Origin: Botryotinia globosa
Lineage: Eukaryota; Ascomycota; Leotiomycetes; Helotiales; Sclerotiniaceae
Direction of reading: 5' to 3'
Length of the DNA: 64,000 nt
Assembly (NCBI GenBank): GCA_014898425.1
Contig: RCSZ01000009.1
Span: 868,001-932,000 of the forward strand
The position numbers and the translations under genes are program-made. The notes beneath the pieces were generated by a model. That model ran no database searches. It was not told the DNA's origin and was given only the letters and a program-made list of their open reading frames with translations. Positions 45,745 through 58,300 of this stretch are shown in pieces. Positions within the stretch are counted from its first letter, which is position 1; each line of letters opens with the position of its first letter.

Positions 45745-47232
45745 ATGCCTGGTTCCGATGATAGCAACTTGGCTGCTCAAGCCCGGCCTGCCTCTAATGG
45801 AACCTCCACATCCCAAACAGAACGCAAAAGCTCAACAGCTCCAGGTTTCAACCACAACTTGGTGGTTCCAGGTGATGAAGATGATTCTGGACCAATTGAG
45901 GTTCCAGCCTCAAGGTCCTCCGTCGCAGAGACTCAATCGCTCATGCATTCATTGAGTCTTGAAAACAAAACCAATGGACGCAGAGGCTCAAGAAACAGCT
46001 TTGGTGCTGCTCTTCCAATTCCCCGTTCAAAGCGTCAATCTCGTCTCTCATCGGTTGTCACCCAAGATAGATCTTCAAGACCTGGAATGCCAGCCATCCA
46101 ACCAACCCGCGAGATCCTCTCTTCGCAAGTTCAAGACATGTCCAAGCTCAAGACTGAAGCTGCAAAGAACATGGCATTCGCTTTCGATATTGATGGTGTT
46201 CTCGTTCACGGTGATCGCTTGATCCCTGAAGGAAAGAGAGCATTGGAGATCTTAAACGGCGACAACGAGCTCGGAATCAAGATCCCCCACATTTTCTTGA
46301 CCAACGGTTCAGGAAAGGTTGAGCCAACTCGTTGTGCTCAGCTCTCCAAGATTCTCGGAAACCCCGTTGCAACCGAGCAATTCATTCAATCCCACACTCC
46401 TATGTCCGCTTTGGCTGAGTATTACGATACCGTCTTGGTTGTTGGTGGTGAGAATTACCAGTGTCGAGAGGTCGCCAAGTTGTATGGATTCAAGGACATT
46501 GTCGTACCAAACGACATCGTAGCTTCCATCCCCACCATCTCTCCACTCAAAGAGTTCTTCACCGCTGAGCAACGTGCTACATCTACACCAAGAGATTTCA
46601 GCAAGGTTAAGATTGATGCTATCCTTGTCTTCTCTGATTCCCGCGACTATGCCACCGATCTCCAAATTATCATGGATCTTCTTCAATCTGAGGATGGTGT
46701 TCTCGGTACTCGTGCCAAGGACCCCGTCTCCCAACGTATCCCAATCTACTTTTCTCAGGGAGATCTCCTGTGCCCAAGCGAGCATCCAACTCCTCGTATG
46801 TCTCAAGGTACTTTCCGTATTGCCCTCGAGGCCATCTACAAGTCCATCACCGGAGTTGAACTCGAGCGTGTTGTCTACGGAAAGCCTGAGCTGGCCACCT
46901 ACAAGTATGCCGATGAGGTCATGGCATCATGGATGGAGACCATTCACGGAGAGGAGAAGTTGCCAGAGAACATCTACATGATCGGTGACAACCCAGCATC
47001 CGATATCATCGGAGGTAACAACTACGGCTGGAACACTTGCTTGGTCCGCACTGGTGTGTTCCAAGGTGGTGAGAACGACGAGGAGAACCCAGCCAACTTT
47101 GGTGTCTTCAACAACGTTTTGGAAGCCGTCCAGGCTGCTTTGAGAAAGCAATTGGGTGACGATTTCAGAATGAACTGGAGCGATTCCATGAACCCAGTCG
47201 TTGGCGATTCTTCTGCTAGCGCCATTGAATAG
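45745..47232 (+). CDS. HAD-superfamily class IIA hydrolase, CECR5/YKR070W type
   Basis: Intron-less, 495 residues. The first 140 are Ser-rich and poorly structured, possibly an organelle-targeting or regulatory extension. HAD motif I is FAFDIDGVLVHG with Asp148 and Asp150. The class IIA cap follows, with motif II in IFLTNGSGK at about 183-191 and motif IV MIGDNPASDIIGG near residue 411. The pattern matches the CECR5-like family (yeast Ykr070w), thought to be mitochondrial phosphatases of unknown substrate. All catalytic Asp residues are present. Start: first ATG, preceded by a long pyrimidine-rich leader. Confidence 0.88.
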   Translation: MPGSDDSNLAAQARPASNGTSTSQTERKSSTAPGFNHNLVVPGDEDDSGPIEVPASRSSVAETQSLMHSLSLENKTNGRRGSRNSFGAALPIPRSKRQSRLSSVVTQDRSSRPGMPAIQPTREILSSQVQDMSKLKTEAAKNMAFAFDIDGVLVHGDRLIPEGKRALEILNGDNELGIKIPHIFLTNGSGKVEPTRCAQLSKILGNPVATEQFIQSHTPMSALAEYYDTVLVVGGENYQCREVAKLYGFKDIVVPNDIVASIPTISPLKEFFTAEQRATSTPRDFSKVKIDAILVFSDSRDYATDLQIIMDLLQSEDGVLGTRAKDPVSQRIPIYFSQGDLLCPSEHPTPRMSQGTFRIALEAIYKSITGVELERVVYGKPELATYKYADEVMASWMETIHGEEKLPENIYMIGDNPASDIIGGNNYGWNTCLVRTGVFQGGENDEENPANFGVFNNVLEAVQAALRKQLGDDFRMNWSDSMNPVVGDSSASAIE

Positions 47233-49246
47233 AGTATTTTTACGAAGACAACGAATTTTCTTAACATTACTATTATCGCATTTGCGAGCTTCTGGGGCAT
47301 TTTCAATCTGTTCCGTTCGGAACATGTATGAAATTTACGATGGACAATTTTGGGAAACAATTTTCAGCATAGGTGCTTATTGCTGTGATGGGAAGGAAAA
47401 AGGCGTTTCATATATCTACAATATTTCATCGCTCAAAAGAGTTGTATGCTTATCAATATCATTTCATATTACTACTTCCATATATGACCTACTTGCGGAT
47501 ACTTTTATGTGATACTTTATTGAATAAAAGGACTTCGACTTACTGTCTGGGAAGTGTCGTGATTAGGTATCTTAGCTATGATCTCCGGTCCATATATTTA
47601 AGCAACATGCGAATCTCGCCTCTACCTCAGACGACATTTGCCAGATGATAGGAAGCTCACCTGACAAAATTTTCTCAATTCCAAGTGGTGATTGGACGGA
47701 AGTCTTCCATATTGTATTTTAGTGAAATACTCTTTGCAAGCCCTCGCAATTTTAGGCCAGACGAGAGAGCGCTTATGGAAGGAGAAAGTATCCTTGATCT
47801 TGGAGCTGATGGTGAGTAATGTAGGTAGCGTGAATCACTTTACGATGGGTATATGAACCAGATATCAGTATTAAGAGAGGGGAACGGAGGGCACAAAGAA
47901 GTGTCATGGATTTAGTATGAAAGCTGTGGATGTTGAGTTTCAGGGGAATAGTGAGAGGAGGTCGCAATGGAGTCAGTCATAGAATTTCAATGGGTTGGCT
48001 CGTAGTACTCCATTGGTTATACTCATACTGGATACTTGTATATATCCGTACTCTGAGAACGTTACTACGAGGTTATTTATGTTTGATGTCAGCTGACCAA
48101 TACTTTTGTGCCTTCCTCATTGACAGTAAACCACAATATCATCACTTCAAAGGTTTCTCCAACAACAAGCTTTGAAGATTCATGTGCATTTCAACACAAG
48201 CTATGGCCGGCTTCCTATCAAGCCAACACATTTGATCAATTGCAAGCTGTATGAATTGCTCAAAAGTGATGGGTATTAGATATTCACAAATATGATTATA
48301 AGCACCAAGACATCACTTTTAGGTGGTATCATCTCAACTTTGTTATTGTTGTTGTCTATCTAAGTGCTCGCTTCGATACCCAATGGAAGATGTCGAGAAC
48401 TTCTTCTAAGAATTCAATTATTTTGATTTCAATATATCATGTAATCTTCTCGATCTACCTTTTTCTCTTCCATCACAAACTCTCATCACCACCTTCAACC
48501 TTCGAGACAGCTACCATATACTCCGAATTGCCCGGCAACTTCTTTTCATCTTCCCAACGTTCTACATTTCAACAAAAGCTTGATATATTAAAACCTCTTT
48601 CAGTACCCAATATGCAATTCGAAAGTTGGAGCAACCTTGACCGTAAAGCACTATTTTTTCGAACTTCCATGATTGTCTTGTCTGCTATAACTGCCTCTTT
48701 CTTTATTTACATCGTCATCGCTCTCAGCAGAAGATAAAAAGAGATTTGTAAGTTTGAATCACCCAGTGTGTCCCGAGTTTAAGGACTGACGGAGACTTAA
48801 GGAAGTACAAATTCATGAAAGTGTATGTTTATTTCATGTCTTCACTTTTGACATCATCGCAGGGACTTTGACATGATAAATACTGTCATTGGAGGGAAAG
48901 GATTGTTTTACTAATGATCCAATGAACTTTAGATATACTCTTTCATCCACTGAGATTGACAATTATACAGCAGATTAAGAGTTTGCTGGGACAATTGAGC
49001 ACGTGCAGCTCACATATAACATCAGATACCGCACAATCACTTGCATTGCATTTCCTTTTACTACAAGGTTTGTGCTTTCATTTATCAAATTCTGTTCTTC
49101 ATCGTCTATCCCATTCAATCCATAAAGCTTTATGTCAGTTACATTACTGATACCTTTGATGCTGAACAGAATCAACTCATTTTCATTTGCAGTCAACTTG
49201 AGTCCGAACAAGCTCCACATCATCCGACAACACTTGCACATTCACC
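47233..49246. other. intergenic region with one possible small gene
   Basis: About 2 kb of AT-leaning DNA. The only frame that attracts attention is the small membrane-protein ORF listed at 48390-48737. Confidence 0.4.
48390..48737 (+). CDS. possible small membrane protein, hypothetical
   Basis: A 115-codon ATG frame with a hydrophobic segment near the N-terminus (about residues 8-28, ILISIYHVIFSIYLFLF) and another at the very C-terminus (about 93-112, TSMIVLSAITASFFIYIVIAL), ending SRR. I recognise no family. Chance open frames of this size occur in such DNA. The two membrane-like ends and an ATG start are the only support. Confidence 0.3.
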   Translation: MSRTSSKNSIILISIYHVIFSIYLFLFHHKLSSPPSTFETATIYSELPGNFFSSSQRSTFQQKLDILKPLSVPNMQFESWSNLDRKALFFRTSMIVLSAITASFFIYIVIALSRR

Positions 49247-51728
49247 ATGGATTCGGACAATGAACCAACCGAAGAAAGTCTTTCTTCAATAAATTTGCTT
49301 CAATTAAACAATACTGAAGAATTCCCTGCACTTTCATCTCGCCCAAAACTTTCTACACAAAAACCAATCGCCACCCCACCTAGTTGGGGATCATTATTTG
49401 CTTTGCAAGTATCAAAAACATCTCAACTAATAAATCAATCTACACTTCCGCCTCTTCCTGTTACGCCCACCAAAGAAATGAAATCCCCCAAAGGTGATTC
49501 CATCGGCGAAAAAGAGACCCAACTTGCATCGCCCAGCACGGCAGAATGTATGAGTATTCTGTCTACCGAGACTGCTGAAACGGCTGTTGAGGGAGAAGAT
49601 GCCAATACTCCTTGGGACTCACCGACTCAAAATGGAGAAGATGATAGTACTATGTCGAAAGACGAAGAATTTGACAATGAATCAACTGTGCTTTTCCCGA
49701 ATTTCATGGCGACAGAAACATCAAGCCCTCCACAAAAAGAAGTTCTTCCTCCGTTTCAATTTCCAGCTGTGGCGGCCGATGCAGAATGCGATATTTACAG
49801 CGCTTCGTCGGAACCCATGAAAACCAAAAATATGGAGGTTGAAGAACTATGCGAGGCAGAACGCCATGATACTCCTTCTTACATTAGAGGAGGTTTACCT
49901 TTATGGGACGTTGTTGTAAATGATCCACATAGAGCTATTCACGCCATCAAGCACATGATGCATGGCATTGTTGTCATGAGCAAAGCAAAAGGCGCACCAC
50001 CCCAAGAAATCAAGGACATTGTGGATAGTCATCTAAGCACTTTGAGGCAGATTGAGATTCTAACAGAGAGAGAAAGGGTTACCAGACTAGCATGTGAGAC
50101 GAGGCAGGCAGCAGACAGACGCGCACAATTGGCTCTGGAAAAGAAACATTCCGTCACTGTCAAAGAGACGGAACCATTGAAGTCAGCTACCAAGTTCAAT
50201 CCTGATGCGGTAAGTTTTGATCTGCTGAAGTCTGCCGAGAAGGAAAACTGCTAATTGTGTTCTGTAGAAATCTTTCGCCCCTTCGAAAGTTATGGCTCCA
50301 GATCTCAGGTCTCCTGTACCTCCGTTTACATTAGCACCTGCTTTACAAAACCCATCTCGATTGAAGTATTCAGTTATTCAACAACCAGGTTTTGTGGTAG
50401 AACAAAGCCGTGACCCACCTACACGGGTTAAATTCTACCCAGTGCTCAATAGATCGAGAACCTGGTCTACACATCGCCCTGGGAATATGTCAATTAGTCC
50501 TTACAATCATTTTGACGCATACAACCAGAACCCACCGACGCCAATATTCCTTCAGCACGCACCGTCGCCCTACTTCATGGCTTCACCACCTCAGCTTTCA
50601 TCGAATGCACTGGTTTATTCGGATATCCAACAGGAAGATATCATCCAGGATCCTCCCCATTCGCCAGCTTTTGTGGAAGATCAAGGGGAAAATGGTGGAA
50701 ATGATGATGTTTTGTTGGAAGAAGAGCCGCTTCTGCGAATACCTGTTCCAGGAAAGAAAGATCATAAGTCAACTCCTACCTCGCCCACTAAACAATTGTC
50801 TGCAAACACTTCGCTCAAAGCTACAAGCACAAACACCAGTCCTTGGAAAAGGGTCTTCAATGTTCATGCAAGCTATCAAAAACAACAAGCCTACTCACAG
50901 AAGCTATTGTTGAAGAACTCTGTTCCTGCAACAGCCACAGCAGATGATATCAAGAGAGTTGAATTGCAACTTCCGCGAACCCACCGCCATATATGTCCTT
51001 CTTCTTTGACTTCTCCCGACTTTCAATGCCCAATGCCAAATTGTATGCTCCAGAAAATCTGCCCAGATTTCACAAGTGAAAATGGCTGCTCATTTCGACC
51101 ACCTCCTCTCAGCGACTGGCCCTGGAACTACCCACCCAGAGAACCCCCGATCAATCAATCCCAACAATGTCCATACGTACATATTCCAGGTACCTGTCTC
51201 CATTCCCTCTCTTTTTTTCGTATCAATTCAGAATCCGAACCTACACCCTACCCTGCAGTATCAAAATACTATTGTCCCGTTCCCAATTGCACCACAACCC
51301 GCTTTCACTCTTGGGGATGCGCCAAAGATTGGAAAACAGGATTTGCAGTTAATGGCATCGCACCTTGCGCTCCAACCCAGAATCCAGTTCCTCTTGCAGA
51401 AATCAACGCGGAATGGCGATGGAGAGTTTCTATGGAAGGTCTACGATTTGCGCACGAGAGAGGAGAATATGGTTGTCAGGGTGGAACTATGCCGGCCAAT
51501 GCGTCGTTTCCAGGTGGCCATAAGGGTGCAGATTCGAGGAATCGGGGAGCGGATCTTGCTACTGAGAAGCCCAAGGGGGACTATAAGAACACACACATGA
51601 GAGAGAAGGATAGAGGACGCTCGAGAGGTGGTAGTAGAATGGGGGGAAGTAGGGGACGTGGCGACAGAGGCGGTTCTCCTGATACGAGAAGAGAGTTTGC
51701 GAGGGAGAAATCGACGAGATCGGCTTGA
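49247..51728 (+). CDS. Cys/His-rich (CCCH-like) protein with RGG-rich tail, hypothetical
   Basis: 807 residues from exons 49247-50209 and 50268-51728 (intron 50210-50267, GT-AG, frame kept). The N-terminal 200 residues are acidic and Ser/Thr-rich. A predicted helical, charged segment follows at about 265-300. The second exon has a Cys-rich block at about 560-620 (CPMPNCMLQKICPDFTSENGC, then CPYVH, then YYCPVPNC) that resembles CCCH-type zinc binding with a long insertion. The C-terminus has an Arg/Gly/Ser tail (RGRSRGGSR, GRGDRGG), common in RNA-binding proteins. I recognise no named family. A possible extra 42-bp intron at about 51192-51233 would remove 14 residues without changing frame. 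Confidence 0.7.
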
Positions 51729-52139
51729 AAATTGCAGAGCCTATTAATTTTATAATGATCCGCATAAGGGAAGTTTCTGGACTAAGGATGATAATTTTTC
51801 GATCTTGGGTCTTATATTCTAGGAAGGACAAGAAACTATGAAACGGGGAGTTGGATGAGGTTACTGTTTGATATGGTTTTGTAACGATACCCCGGGCGTG
51901 CGGCATCGCGTTTTGCTTATGTTTCTTTCTTTCTCTTTTCTTCTTTTCTAGTTTACCGTTTTTGTCTTTAGCTCTTCTTGTATCTAAGACATCCGACAGA
52001 TCAGTTGATACTTCGCAATTTCTTTTGTGGTTGTAGAATATAATGAATGGAATTCATGTTGCAAAAATTGAAAAAATGAAGACCCTTCTACATCTTGAAA
52101 ACGCAACCATCATTCGATCTATAAAACAAGACTCTGAAT
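51729..52139. other. intergenic region between convergent genes
   Basis: About 410 bp, 3' flanks only. Confidence 0.5.
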
Positions 52140-53852
52140 CTATAACCTCCGCAGCCCCCTCACCTCATCCATCAAATCAATCACATCCACCATATCCCTA
52201 CACTCCATCAACCTCAACCTTTCCTCCTTCCCTAACAATCCATTATTCCCCCCATTCTGCGAACGATCCGTGCCGCACATTTCGCTCAAATGATGCACCA
52301 CGAGTTTAAACGGTATCGGTTGTTTGAGCACCTGATTCATAAAAACATCGACGCATTCCCAGGGGGTGGATGTGTAGCCGGCGAACAAGGCGGGATTCTC
52401 GAGAAGGCCGCGGGCGGACATTACACCATCGACACCGGTGTGCGAGGTATGATGGAAGGCGTCGGAGAGGGTGAATATGTCGCCGTTGGAGAGGGTAGGT
52501 ACGGTGGTATGGGTTGTGAGAAGTTTTATGGCTTCGAGATTCACGGGGTGTGAGGAGGGGGTTGAGCGCATGCGGCCGTGGATGGTGATGAAGTCTACGC
52601 CGGCGTCTTGGACGGTTTTGATGAAATCGATTGTTTCTCTGACAGTGGTATGAGCTATAGTTTCTCCATTCCGTGCTTCTCCTTCAAATAGAGATGGGAA
52701 ATATATACCGCAAGTCCCGATGAATCCTAATCTTCACACTGACGGTTTTCTTTCCCTCAAAGCCATCTCTCTTCAGCGCACTTTTAGCCTCCTTGACCAT
52801 TTCCGCGACGAGTTCTCGCTTGTGCATTAATGCGGCGCCGATGGAACAGGCACATGCCCATGATTGTGGACATCCGCAGTTTATATCCACGCCGTTTACG
52901 TAGGGGGCGAGGAGGGTGGTGGAGCGGGAGATTTCGAGGGGGGAACAGACGCCGAATTGGGCGATGGTTGGGCCGGAAGTGGGCGAGGTTGTGAAATCTA
53001 GGGGTTCATGTTAGTGTGCGAGAGACGGTGGAAAAGAGGCTGGCGGAGAGAAAGAGTTTGAGAATGGGTGTCGGGAGTTGGGTATCGAAATTGAGCTGCA
53101 TGCAACCTTGTTGCTGGAGAATATGCAGTGCATGAGCAAATCTCGATGAGCTTTTCTATACAATTGAACTCATATAGCCTCTCTGCACCTCATCGTAATG
53201 GATGCTAACAACGGAGGTTCCATATGGTATCGTGAACATGAACAAAGACATCTCTGTTGCCACTGATTGATACTCATCAATCTTGACCCATCAAGACGAT
53301 CAAATAAATGAACCCAGACTCCTTCACCTAGCGATAAATCCTCACCCGCAAATCACAAGCCACTGGACCCTACCCCAGAGCCCACCTGCCTCTCAACTCA
53401 TCATCATCCCATGCACACAAAAAACCACGTGCTTACCCGAATCACGTGCAAAAACACTGCGATTAAATTCTTTTGCCAAAATCTGCTCGCACAACTCAGC
53501 ACGCCTCCCTCAAGCACACGCGCAGACTGCACATCACACATTACATACCATTGGGGTCCAACAAAGATCCACTCCATACAGCGCGACCGTTTCGCGAAAA
53601 GCGAGCTATGTCATCAGTCGAGATGCGGGTTCGAAGCGAGGATTCTTACTTTGCTATAGCGCACCATGGGTGCACAGGTGTAGAGAGGTCTTTTTTCTTT
53701 CTGCGCGATGGAGAAGAGGCTGAGGGGACTGGAGGGGGGTTAGTTAGGTGGTGCTTGCCATGGGGATGGGTGAGTGAGTGATGTAAGTCTTACTTTATTT
53801 CCAAGGCGGGGTTTGTTGGGGCAATGCCATTGTGCGAGGTGGTGCTTGTCAT
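52140..53852 (-). CDS. DUS4: tRNA-dihydrouridine synthase, Dus4 type, six exons
   Basis: Reassembled from six minus-strand exons: 53852-53794, 53728-53650, 53605-53549, 53482-53437, 52997-52709 and 52638-52140. All introns are GT-AG and all phases agree, giving 342 residues. Order of family motifs: PLYTCAPMVRYSKLAFRE at about 35-50 (flavin-binding N-strand), DLCWTPMILAKEFNRS and FARDSDFTTSP at about 60-86, IAQFG at 92-96, GVDINCGCPQSW at 116-127, SVKIRIH near 165, and FITIHGRMRS near 190. Dus4 enzymes reduce a specific D-loop uridine of tRNA using FMN and NADPH. Introns 1-3 and 5 are 44-70 bp, but intron 4 (53436-52998) is 439 bp, long for this genome. Only the fifth and sixth exons are obvious as open frames. 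Confidence 0.88.
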
Positions 53853-54389
53853 TTCTTTCTTTTTAGGGATTTGAGATGAGTGGGCATTTTATTTTGTAAA
53901 TAACAATATAAGGAGAATATATCACGTTTTGGTATCACGGATCCTTTGGTGAGGAATCGCGAGGGATTGTTGGTGTTGGGTGGTGGCGATTTAGTGCGTT
54001 CGGTAAAACTTTCTAGGGTGTTTTTTGGGCTTTGAGGATTTGGTGATGGTGGTTTCGGGAGGAGATTAATTTGATATATATCTGATCAACTACTTCAAGT
54101 GTCAAGTCATTTCAATCACATATTTTCACGGCGAATTGCACAGTTGGGTGTTTTTGGGTAGTGCTATAGTTCTCAACTTGCGCCTGTTTTCGTTGTGGTC
54201 AATGTCCCCTTGGTGGAATTTCAAGCATAGTCGCTGCCATATTGAGATGAGTCTTCATGTTCTGTCCTTTTGATATTGTAGTATCATTATCCGAACTAAT
54301 TCGCATGCTACGCTAATGACTCATTGTCCATCGAAGTCACATTGATTCTGCTTTCCACCGGAAAACCATCATCCCTCATTAATGCGCGA
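53853..54389. other. intergenic region, DUS4 promoter side
   Basis: About 540 bp, no gene seen. Confidence 0.5.
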
Positions 54390-55331
54390 TTAGCGACTGT
54401 TTCTCCGGAACTCTTTAAAACGGTATCCACACATGTCTTTACCTCCAAACCCCATCGGTGTTATAAACTTCGGCATTTCTTGTCCAGCCGTCTGCGGAAT
54501 TTGGTCGTCGCGTAGCAACATGACGCCTCGTGCCTCTGCATGAGCTTTGAAATGGTGAACTAAAAATTCATGGGCTAACGTGGGCTCCTTCGAAGAATTT
54601 CGTACTTTTGGTTGAGTAAAAACACTCCAAGGTAATACCTGTCTAGGCCCCCCGGTTTTATGAAATCCATAGGCGAACTTCTTCTGTCCAGAGCTGAAGA
54701 AGATTAGTTCCTCTACCGGACATCCCCAGGGATAGACTTTCCCGAAAAAGGATTCAATTTTTTGCGAATCATTTCGTGTATCGATCGCCAAAAACTTCAC
54801 GCCACTCTCGATGAGTTTCTGGTTAAGATCGTACACAGCAGTCCGGTCATCATCATGGAGTTTTTTGAGGCCATTTACCCTTCCAGCGTCATTATCAAAG
54901 ATATTCCCAGAATAGAACCAAAATTTCGCGACTTCGTGTATGACGATCCTGTCAACTTCCCAGTTTATATAAGTTCTGGCCGGATACTCAGGTACTTCAA
55001 CTAATCGTACTTTTCCCTTCGAAACTTCTGGAGCCCACTCCAGCAGCTTGTAGTATTTCAATCCTATAGTGCGAGCTTCCGTGCAAGTACGAAGGACCGT
55101 CGGTACAGTGCTTATGCACTTATATCCGAACTCTTCGATCAATTTTGTGTGGTCTTTTCGACTGCGACTTCCCCGATACTTCCCAACAATGATATTTCTG
55201 GGGTCGTTGAAAATCGCCAGCTCCCAGATCATCGATCGAAGTTCCGGAGCAAGCTTCGAAAATAAGGTGAACGTGGTAAGAGATGTCGAGTTTCGTGGCT
55301 GTCTTGTTACAGAATTCTTTGATGTGGCCAT
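54390..55331 (-). CDS. 2EXR-domain protein
   Basis: Intron-less, 313 residues. The N-terminal part (about residues 20-120) has the 2EXR pattern FTLFSKLAPELRSMIWELAI, with the L-P-x-E-L/I-R-x-x-I-W core that resembles a fungal F-box-like motif, followed by PTVLRTCTEARTIGLKYY. The remainder is family-typical but functionally uncharacterised. 2EXR proteins are numerous in filamentous ascomycetes and have no agreed role. The first ATG (55331) places the domain near the N-terminus. Confidence 0.8.
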   Translation of the reverse strand: MATSKNSVTRQPRNSTSLTTFTLFSKLAPELRSMIWELAIFNDPRNIIVGKYRGSRSRKDHTKLIEEFGYKCISTVPTVLRTCTEARTIGLKYYKLLEWAPEVSKGKVRLVEVPEYPARTYINWEVDRIVIHEVAKFWFYSGNIFDNDAGRVNGLKKLHDDDRTAVYDLNQKLIESGVKFLAIDTRNDSQKIESFFGKVYPWGCPVEELIFFSSGQKKFAYGFHKTGGPRQVLPWSVFTQPKVRNSSKEPTLAHEFLVHHFKAHAEARGVMLLRDDQIPQTAGQEMPKFITPMGFGGKDMCGYRFKEFRRNSR

Positions 55332-58300
55332 TTTTGTCGTTTAAAAAGGGCAATAAGCGCTGAAAGATAGAGTGTATCTTTGGTCTGTTGATGTTCGCAA
55401 AGTCATAAGTAAAGTTATGTTTATTTATCGGTCGACGCCTACTGCAGTAGAAGTCACTGCGTATACTAATGGAGTTTTGTTCGTGGACGAACTCATGATG
55501 CTCGACCAAAAATTGTTATTTATAGTGATTCTGACAACGAGTAGATTAAAAATGGAAAGAAGGGAGCAGGAAAGCTAGAGGAAGGAGGAAGGAGGAAGGA
55601 GGAACCAAGCAACCCACTAGCATGTCGACGGTCACAAAGTCTTGAGGGCTTTAGTTCTGATTATATCTACTTATCCTATCTTTACAGAGGCGATGCCTCA
55701 TAAGTGTCCTCGAAAGTCGTCCGATTGAAAGATTGGAAAAGGAAGGAAATGTCCATAAACACACCACTCCACACCCCAGAAGGACAAAATGAGCACAGAA
55801 TGAACAGTATAGGATTCCGAAACGATCTTGATATCAAGTTGCACTAGGTATTGTACAATTTGTATTATATAACTCCATCGCGGCATTCCTAATCTCACGG
55901 GATATATTGAGATATTAATCTGGTAGTAATAGAATGTTATCGATTCCAAAATCCAAAATATTTGAAATGCGTCCTGAACATGGATGTACGTTGGATGGGA
56001 GTATTATGTGATCGAGATGATGGATAGTGAGGTCCTTTGTTTTATATGTAGTGTGTTGTTTTTATAAAGTATTACTTGGAATAATTGCTACGTCGAGTTT
56101 GAATTCCAAAACTAGCTAAAAGTTTTCCAACTCTCCATTTATGCATCAGATGATAATGTATCCGGCACGTGACTTCACGGGATGATAATATTACTATCAT
56201 GTCCAAGAACGATCGAACTTGGGCATTGAATATTGACCGCATCTTCCACAGTATCCTTTTCAAGAACCTACTTGAATGCAGCCCAAGACCCAAGATATAT
56301 CGAAACACATTATCGACACGTGATCCGAGGTGCTTCAGCTCCGAATCCAATATTACGTTCTTCTCCTTGAGCTGAACGAGTGGTGTCTTCGGGGCTGATG
56401 ATGAGTTATATTCGGCTCGATCCTCTCACGCCAGCCTTACACCCGAAAGCTCATTATCAATAAATGGGTGCAGGCCGTGATTCGGGATCTATGTCGGAAG
56501 TAAAATATGAAACTTTAATGATCAGGAAGATTGCCAGTTTGATCTTCAATTCTCCTGTTGTGCAAGCAGGGGCGCTAACTCATGCCGTCCAAACTCTCTG
56601 CATAGGTAATTGGCAGAACTTTAGCCAAAGAATGTGATGCTTTGGCATATGTTGACACCACACACCACACACCCGCTGCAACACAGCAGCTCAAAGTAGC
56701 AGATCTCATTTTTCATTGGAGTGATTGATGGGCTCGACCTAGTGAAAACTCAATGTTTCTTGGGGTCGCTGTGGCTCACATGAGAATGCTTCTCCAATAA
56801 ATTGAGAGATGTCTTCCACACTGTCGGAATCCCTTTAATTTATGAGACATGATTCCTAATCAGGTGAATCCAGCTTCAATTTAGATGAGGTGAGAGATGG
56901 AGCACGCGGGTCTCTAGATGATGTCGATGTTGTGACTACTGATGTAATTGAGGAAATGTATATAAGAAGAAGCTGAGAGACACGATGATGCTCATATTTA
57001 CTTTGAGTTCCTGCTGTTATGGGGTAGATTTGGATCCCCAGATTTTATATTACTTCATTGTTGAACAGGCCAATATATGGTCCCTTGCCTATCGTTGGAT
57101 TGGTGATATTGAGACATTTGCAAGGTCTTGAGGAATCAGGAGGTCCACCGCCCATACGAAGTACATGCACCTACCCCTACGTCTGCGTTCCCCACCTAAT
57201 GAAGCCTGAAAATTAAACGAATTGTTTGATGAAGATGGATCCAAATCCGAGGTATGAAAACCCAAAGATACCATTCAATTACTCTCTTTTCCTTTACACT
57301 TTGGCTAGATGGAAGATTCAATCTCTCGACTCCTTCCATCTCGAGTCTACTGTTTCTCCCGTTTCGAGAAGGCTCCAACTTCCAAGTGCGTGCTACTCCA
57401 AGTTCCAACTGTTTCGTTGCCCTTTGAGTTCGGAACTTGGAGTAGCACGCACTTGGAGTAGCACGCACTTGGAGTAGCACGCACTTGGAGTAGCACGCAC
57501 TTGGAAGTTGGTGGACGAATTGAGTAGTACATCAAGATCAAGATGATATGTAATCGGGCCTCATAGGCTATAGCACTCACGGTTCAGTGTTCCCATCCAG
57601 ATCCCACAGAAGCATTCATTTAGGTTCAAGATGCTTCTATTACAGATCGATAGTAGCATTTAATCATGGTGTGCTATTCATTTCATCCACCATCCATTGC
57701 GTGAGAGGGCAGGAGCCTCGGAGCACCAGGAGCTTACACTTGGAACTTGGAGGCAATAAAGGCGGCTGTGCCTTAAAATAGTATGATTCCTCTATGCTCT
57801 ATCAGTGGTTCGTTTGTATCCAATGGGGAATTCTACGTCCGTCCCTCCACTGTTTCTGCGCTTTAGCCATTTTCTGGGATCACCTCCCTGTACATAAACG
57901 CTCCACCCTAATCTTATTCTGCATCTTCTACTACCTACCTAGGCGCGCGATCAGTACTCTTTTACGGCGTCGAAATGGGGTAGGGAATACAGAAGCGGAA
58001 AAGCCTCAAGCACATCAGGGTCGTGTTCTTGGGTTTGTCATTTACAACGATATGGCTTGTTATGGCTGACACTACATTTTCTCCTTTAGAACCACGACTT
58101 TTCCTTCATCCTCTTCCTCTTCCTCTTCCTCTTCCTACCCATCTCACACAACGTACACACATTCATTTAATTGTTTGCGAAAGGATCAAACACTACATTC
58201 ACTCAGTAGTCTGCGAAAGGATCAGACATCTCACATTAAGGTTAGAAACAACCGAAAGGATCGAGACATCTTACAGAAGCGGCGAAGATCCAGCCAACAC

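Noticed and set aside
51076..51600. 174-codon plus-strand frame
   Set aside because: Shadow of the second exon of the Cys/His-rich protein in another frame.
53627..53640. GGTTCGA string resembling a tRNA B box
   Set aside because: No A box or clover-leaf fold around it; lies in a DUS4 intron.
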